A stretch of DNA of 8,367 nt. Origin: Methyloglobulus sp. GTDB taxonomy: Bacteria > Pseudomonadota > Gammaproteobacteria > Methylococcales > Methylomonadaceae. The translations under genes and the position numbers were made by a program. The notes under the pieces were generated by a model that had not been told where the DNA came from, did not search any database, and was given only the letters and a program-made list of their open reading frames with translations. The DNA lies in assembly GCA_013140405.1 (NCBI GenBank), contig JABFSV010000524.1, positions 1 through 8,367 of the forward strand, read 5' to 3'. Shown here in pieces: positions 6,143 through 8,367 of the stretch. The stretch's first letter is position 1. Each line of letters starts with the position of its first letter.

Positions 6143-7114
6143 TTAAGAAAACTGACTCAGTTGGGAAAGCACATCTTCCTCCAAACCATTAACAGCACCC
6201 GCCATAATAAAAACCAACCGACTGATGAAATCATCGGACTCACGAGCAGGTAAGTGGGCTGGGGGATACAAGATACCGACCGAGCCTTGGACGAGCAAAG
6301 GATGATCGAAATCTGGATCAAAGATTAAGCCTTTAACGCGCACCAAACGGTCATCATATTTTTCTATCAGCTTCAACAAAACGCTTTCCAGGTGTTGCCA
6401 GGCGACAGGATGCCCAAATTGTAACGTGATGCTGTTAAAGCCGTGGTCGGGTAAATCAGCTTTGTTCTCAGTCCGCAAATGACGGTACTGCGCGGAAAAA
6501 TCCAATAATCTTCCCAGTTCAATATCGCCATTAATCACATGAATGCGATTAGCCGCTGGAGACAGTTCACCAAGTCGGGCTTCCAAGTGCTGGATTTGCT
6601 CAGGACTGGCTAAGTCCGTATGCGTGATGGCAATGCTATCAGCCCAGGCGATTTGCGCTTGGGCATCGGGGTAGCGGCTCAACGTGTCCGCTCCGGTCAG
6701 GGCAGAAATTGTCGCAATCACGCCCTGTAGGTTATAGCGTTTGGATAGCCAGTTTTGTTTTAGCACTACGTCTAATACCGGTTCTGGGTTTGCTACGCCG
6801 CTGGTTTCGATGATGATCCGGTCAAATGGTTTTTCGTTGTTACCCTCCCATGACATCCGTAAATTCTTAAGGACAGGCATTAATGCGCCACGGACTTGAC
6901 AGCACAAACAGCCACCAGAAAGGGTAGATAACGGTACGTTATGCTCCCTAAGCAATTGCTGGTCAATCGGTGTCGTGCCGAATTCATTGATGATGACCGC
7001 AGAACGTGGCGCTTGGGTTAGGATGCGATTGAGCAACGTAGTTTTGCCACTGCCCAAGAAGCCAGTTAGAATCAGGATTGGGATTTTTTGGATAGGTTTG
7101 GGTGCGAATTTCAT
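6143..7114 (-). CDS. COG0523 (CobW/G3E family) GTPase, putative metal chaperone
   Basis: This family of P-loop GTPases inserts or traffics metals such as zinc, cobalt or iron to client enzymes; the cargo of this member cannot be told from sequence. The 323-residue protein has Walker A GFLGSGKTT (18-26), INEFG (42-46), the metal-binding CxCC signature GGCLCC (67-72: Cys69, Cys71, Cys72), the Walker B region IIIETSGVANPEPVLD (100-115), and a CobW C-terminal domain (about 225-315, with LVRVKGLIFDPDFDHPLLVQ). The G4 guanine-specificity motif, normally NKxD, reads THTD (164-167), so Asn and Lys are both replaced. There is no histidine-rich stretch. The ATG at 7114 gives a sensible N-terminus; the Shine-Dalgarno is weak. 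It is convergent with the zinc-enzyme gene for carbonic anhydrase, a suggestive but unproven link. No convincing Zur box was seen upstream. Confidence 0.9.
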   Translation of the reverse strand: MKFAPKPIQKIPILILTGFLGSGKTTLLNRILTQAPRSAVIINEFGTTPIDQQLLREHNVPLSTLSGGCLCCQVRGALMPVLKNLRMSWEGNNEKPFDRIIIETSGVANPEPVLDVVLKQNWLSKRYNLQGVIATISALTGADTLSRYPDAQAQIAWADSIAITHTDLASPEQIQHLEARLGELSPAANRIHVINGDIELGRLLDFSAQYRHLRTENKADLPDHGFNSITLQFGHPVAWQHLESVLLKLIEKYDDRLVRVKGLIFDPDFDHPLLVQGSVGILYPPAHLPARESDDFISRLVFIMAGAVNGLEEDVLSQLSQFS

Positions 7115-7428
7115 TTTGCACTTAGATTGTTTGTTTTTTGTGTCGCTAACGTGAAGATAATTTTAATCGGGTTCTCGCTCTTGAAGGCGAAATACTTTTG
7201 TTTGTTACGGCAAAGAAAAGTATTCAAAAGAAAAGGTGATTCAGATGCGGCTTGTTTCCTGCTCCTCGAACACCAGGATGCCTTTCTGAGCCGGACGGGG
7301 CATGTTGCCCCGTTCGTAGGGTTTCCGACGTAGTTCAAAAACGTCACCGTCGGCAAAACGTGAGTGACTGGGTAACATACCCCGTCACGCGTTGGGGAAT
7401 CTATTTTTTTAAAGCAGGTGACCACTAT
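7115..7428. repeat. 314-base gene-free gap with a cluster of stem-loops
   Basis: No convincing gene lies here; open frames on both strands have unnatural composition. The gap holds four hairpins. The first, 7191-7224, pairs AATACTTTT with AAAAGTATT and continues TTTG/CAAA after a G-G mismatch. The second, 7292-7316, pairs ACGGGGCA with TGCCCCGT (7295-7302 with 7306-7313), extended to 11 bp with one wobble. The third pairs CCGACG with CGTCGG (7325-7330 with 7348-7353). The fourth, 7364-7388, pairs GTGAC-TGGGTA with TACCC-CGTCAC around ACA with one mismatch. The TACTTTT...AAAAGTA hairpin resembles a recurrent proteobacterial intergenic repeat from memory. The GTPase promoter should lie within or near 7115-7190, but I could not identify it with confidence. 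Confidence 0.55.
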
Positions 7429-8016
7429 TTAGTTTTTGCGATAAACCACATCGGCATACGTATATGCCGTTGATGAAGTGCGAACTTTGCCATAAGCGTC
7501 ACCGTTGTTGTCGATCACGTAAAGCCATGTACCATAAGTGTTCGGCATAAGCGGAAGTTGTGTTTTTATGCCATTTGCTGAATAGACGGCGTGATCGCCT
7601 GTCGATAGCACCTCATTAGCGTCGTTCACGTCTACAACCAAGCCATAACCTGCAAAAGTTTTAAAGAAGCCTGCCTGTTCAGACCATAACCAGCTAACTG
7701 TTTTTAACGGACTCCTGAACCCTAATAAAGGTTTTGTCCTAACCTGGGAATAGCCAGCGACGATACCAAAGTTATTGACACCCTCTGCCCTGTTATTCCA
7801 AGCACCAGGGTAAGCTAGGGTTATGCTGCCGTAGTAGGATACTTCTTTGCCGCCGTAAGTGTAATGCCCGACTGTCTTCAGTCCAGTCGGGTCTACGGTC
7901 GCCCCAAATTGATCACAAATTTCAACAGCCTGGGTGCAATCAAGCGGCTCGGCTGTGTAACTCGCCATAACCTGCGCTGAAAATAAAAAGATAATTAATG
8001 CCAGTGGTTTGCTCAT
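7429..8016 (-). CDS. Predicted secreted protein with three HAF-like repeats
   Basis: I do not recognise a characterised protein. The 195-residue product begins with a signal peptide (MSKPLALIIFLFSAQVMA, likely cleaved after Ala18), so it should be exported to the periplasm or outside. Cys27 and Cys34 could form a small disulfide loop. Three copies of a pattern resembling HAF-family extracellular repeats (typically INNxGxVVG) are visible: VNNFGIVAG (80-88), VNDANEVLS (130-138) and IDNNGDAYG (168-176), spaced about 50 and 38 residues apart. Nearby sequence is aromatic-rich (TVSWLWSEQAGFFKTF), consistent with a beta-rich, propeller-like fold. GAGG (complement of 8024-8027) stands 7 bases before the ATG. 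It seems monocistronic, between repeat-rich gaps, and may be a short or truncated member of a longer-repeat family. Function is unknown. Confidence 0.75.
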   Translation of the reverse strand: MSKPLALIIFLFSAQVMASYTAEPLDCTQAVEICDQFGATVDPTGLKTVGHYTYGGKEVSYYGSITLAYPGAWNNRAEGVNNFGIVAGYSQVRTKPLLGFRSPLKTVSWLWSEQAGFFKTFAGYGLVVDVNDANEVLSTGDHAVYSANGIKTQLPLMPNTYGTWLYVIDNNGDAYGKVRTSSTAYTYADVVYRKN

Positions 8017-8045
8017 GTTATTGCCTCGTAGTTAAATTAAATCCG

Positions 8046-8075
8046 CTAGTCCCCAAGCCGAGGCTTGGAGACTAG
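8046..8075. repeat. Stem-loop upstream of the secreted-protein gene
   Basis: CTAGTC (8046-8051) pairs with GACTAG (8070-8075), and after a C-A mismatch CCAAGC (8053-8058) pairs with GCTTGG (8063-8068), closing a CGAG loop. No T-run follows on either strand. It could belong to the putative IS110-type left end that follows, or be an independent palindromic repeat. Confidence 0.6.
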
Positions 8076-8214
8076 TAAAAAAGCCTAGTACAGTTTCAGC
8101 CAATTGCCGAAGATCCATAGGATAATGTGATGGACTTCTCGTTTTTTTAACGGTCATCATGATGCGCAAAAGTGGAGGAGTGACAGCCACTTAACAGAAA
8201 GCGAGGAATCCGAG
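8076..8214 (+). other. Non-coding stretch with two more hairpins, possible IS110 left-end leader
   Basis: GAAG (8109-8112) and TCCAT (8114-8118), with A8113 bulged, pair with ATGGACTTC (8130-8138) around an 11-base loop; a run of seven T residues follows at 8142-8148. AAGTGG (8170-8175) pairs with CCACTT (8187-8192) around another 11-base loop. Together with the hairpin at 8046-8075 this gives about 170 structured bases directly before an IS110-like start codon. That is where IS110 elements are known to encode their guide (bridge) RNA. The assignment is speculative. Confidence 0.3.
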
Positions 8215-8259
8215 ATGAATCTTACGACCATTGGTTTGGACTAAGCGCGCCACTATTTT
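8215..8259 (+). pseudogene. Probable 5' remnant of an IS110-family transposase
   Basis: ATG at 8215, preceded by GAGG (8203-8206), encodes MNLTTIGLD and then TAA. IS110-family transposases commonly begin like this and continue LAKxxFQ; the Asp is the first acidic residue of their RuvC-like DEDD site. Reading through the stop in the same frame gives A-R-H-Y-F, so Ala and Phe fall where LAKxxF expects them and the stop looks like TTA mutated to TAA. Beyond that the frame loses resemblance and runs into a long palindrome. Only about 15 residues support this, so chance similarity is possible, but a broken mobile element is the best reading. Confidence 0.4.
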
Positions 8260-8314
8260 TCGCGAAAGCTAAAATGGGATCCATCCGATTTTAGCGGCGA
8301 AAAATCACGTGGCG
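8248..8314. repeat. 67-bp long imperfect palindrome
   Basis: Three matched arm pairs nest symmetrically: CGCCAC (8248-8253) with GTGGCG (8309-8314), ATTTTTCGC (8255-8263) with GCGAAAAAT (8297-8305), and GCTAAAAT (8268-8275) with ATTTTAGC (8288-8295). GGAT/ATCC forms the centre (8277-8280 with 8283-8286). About 27 base pairs can form with small internal loops. No T-run adjoins it. It looks like a palindromic mobile or extragenic repeat (MITE-like) rather than a terminator. The remaining 53 bases to the window end show no gene or motif I can support. Confidence 0.7.
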
Positions 8315-8367
8315 ATTAATGCCTTCGGCTGCCCGCGTTCGTCCTCGGTTCGTCACGATGCACAACT

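Noticed and set aside
7111..7425. 104-residue minus-strand frame upstream of the GTPase
   Set aside because: It is made of hairpin-rich repeat sequence, has no recognisable domain or good start site, and its composition is unlike the neighbouring proteins.
7088..7473. Plus-strand frames of 81 and 73 residues
   Set aside because: They cross the same repeat region and overlap the ends of well-supported genes on the other strand; they look like translated non-coding DNA.
1..8367. CRISPR array, tRNA or rRNA genes
   Set aside because: No regularly spaced direct repeats and no cloverleaf or rRNA-like stretch were found on either strand by eye.

Overview
The window looks like a gammaproteobacterial chromosome segment of moderate GC. 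The main evidence is the order ffh, rpsP, rimM, trmD, rplS, together with protein sequences that read close to E. coli Ffh, S16, RimM, TrmD, L19 and especially AqpZ. The AT-rich intergenic spaces full of hairpins and the overall protein flavour would fit a methanotroph-like lineage (Methylococcales), but that is a guess and nothing here proves it.

Left part (1-3460): ffh (SRP protein) is followed by a likely promoter and the tightly packed ribosome-maturation operon rpsP-rimM-trmD-rplS, which ends in a clear Rho-independent terminator. RimM has a TTG start and trmD begins at the rimM stop, which suggests translational coupling.

Middle part (3460-6125): a monocistronic aqpZ water-channel gene has its own sigma70-like promoter. 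A 16-bp hairpin separates it from a convergent LysR-type regulator. That regulator is divergent from a beta-class carbonic anhydrase gene. The divergent intergenic region carries an AT-rich inverted repeat with a third half-site copy (a probable LysR operator). It also carries a leader in which a terminator hairpin can form a loop-loop or pseudoknot contact with an upstream hairpin. This candidate attenuator or small RNA in front of carbonic anhydrase is the most interesting non-coding signal in the window.

Right part (6125-8367): a bidirectional terminator separates carbonic anhydrase from a convergent COG0523/CobW-type GTPase metallochaperone with an unusual G4 motif. A 314-base gap then holds a cluster of hairpins resembling intergenic repeat DNA. 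Next comes a small predicted secreted protein with three HAF-like repeats. The last 350 bases hold several hairpins, what looks like the very start of an IS110-family transposase broken by a stop codon, and a 67-bp imperfect palindrome. This end reads as decayed mobile or repeat DNA.
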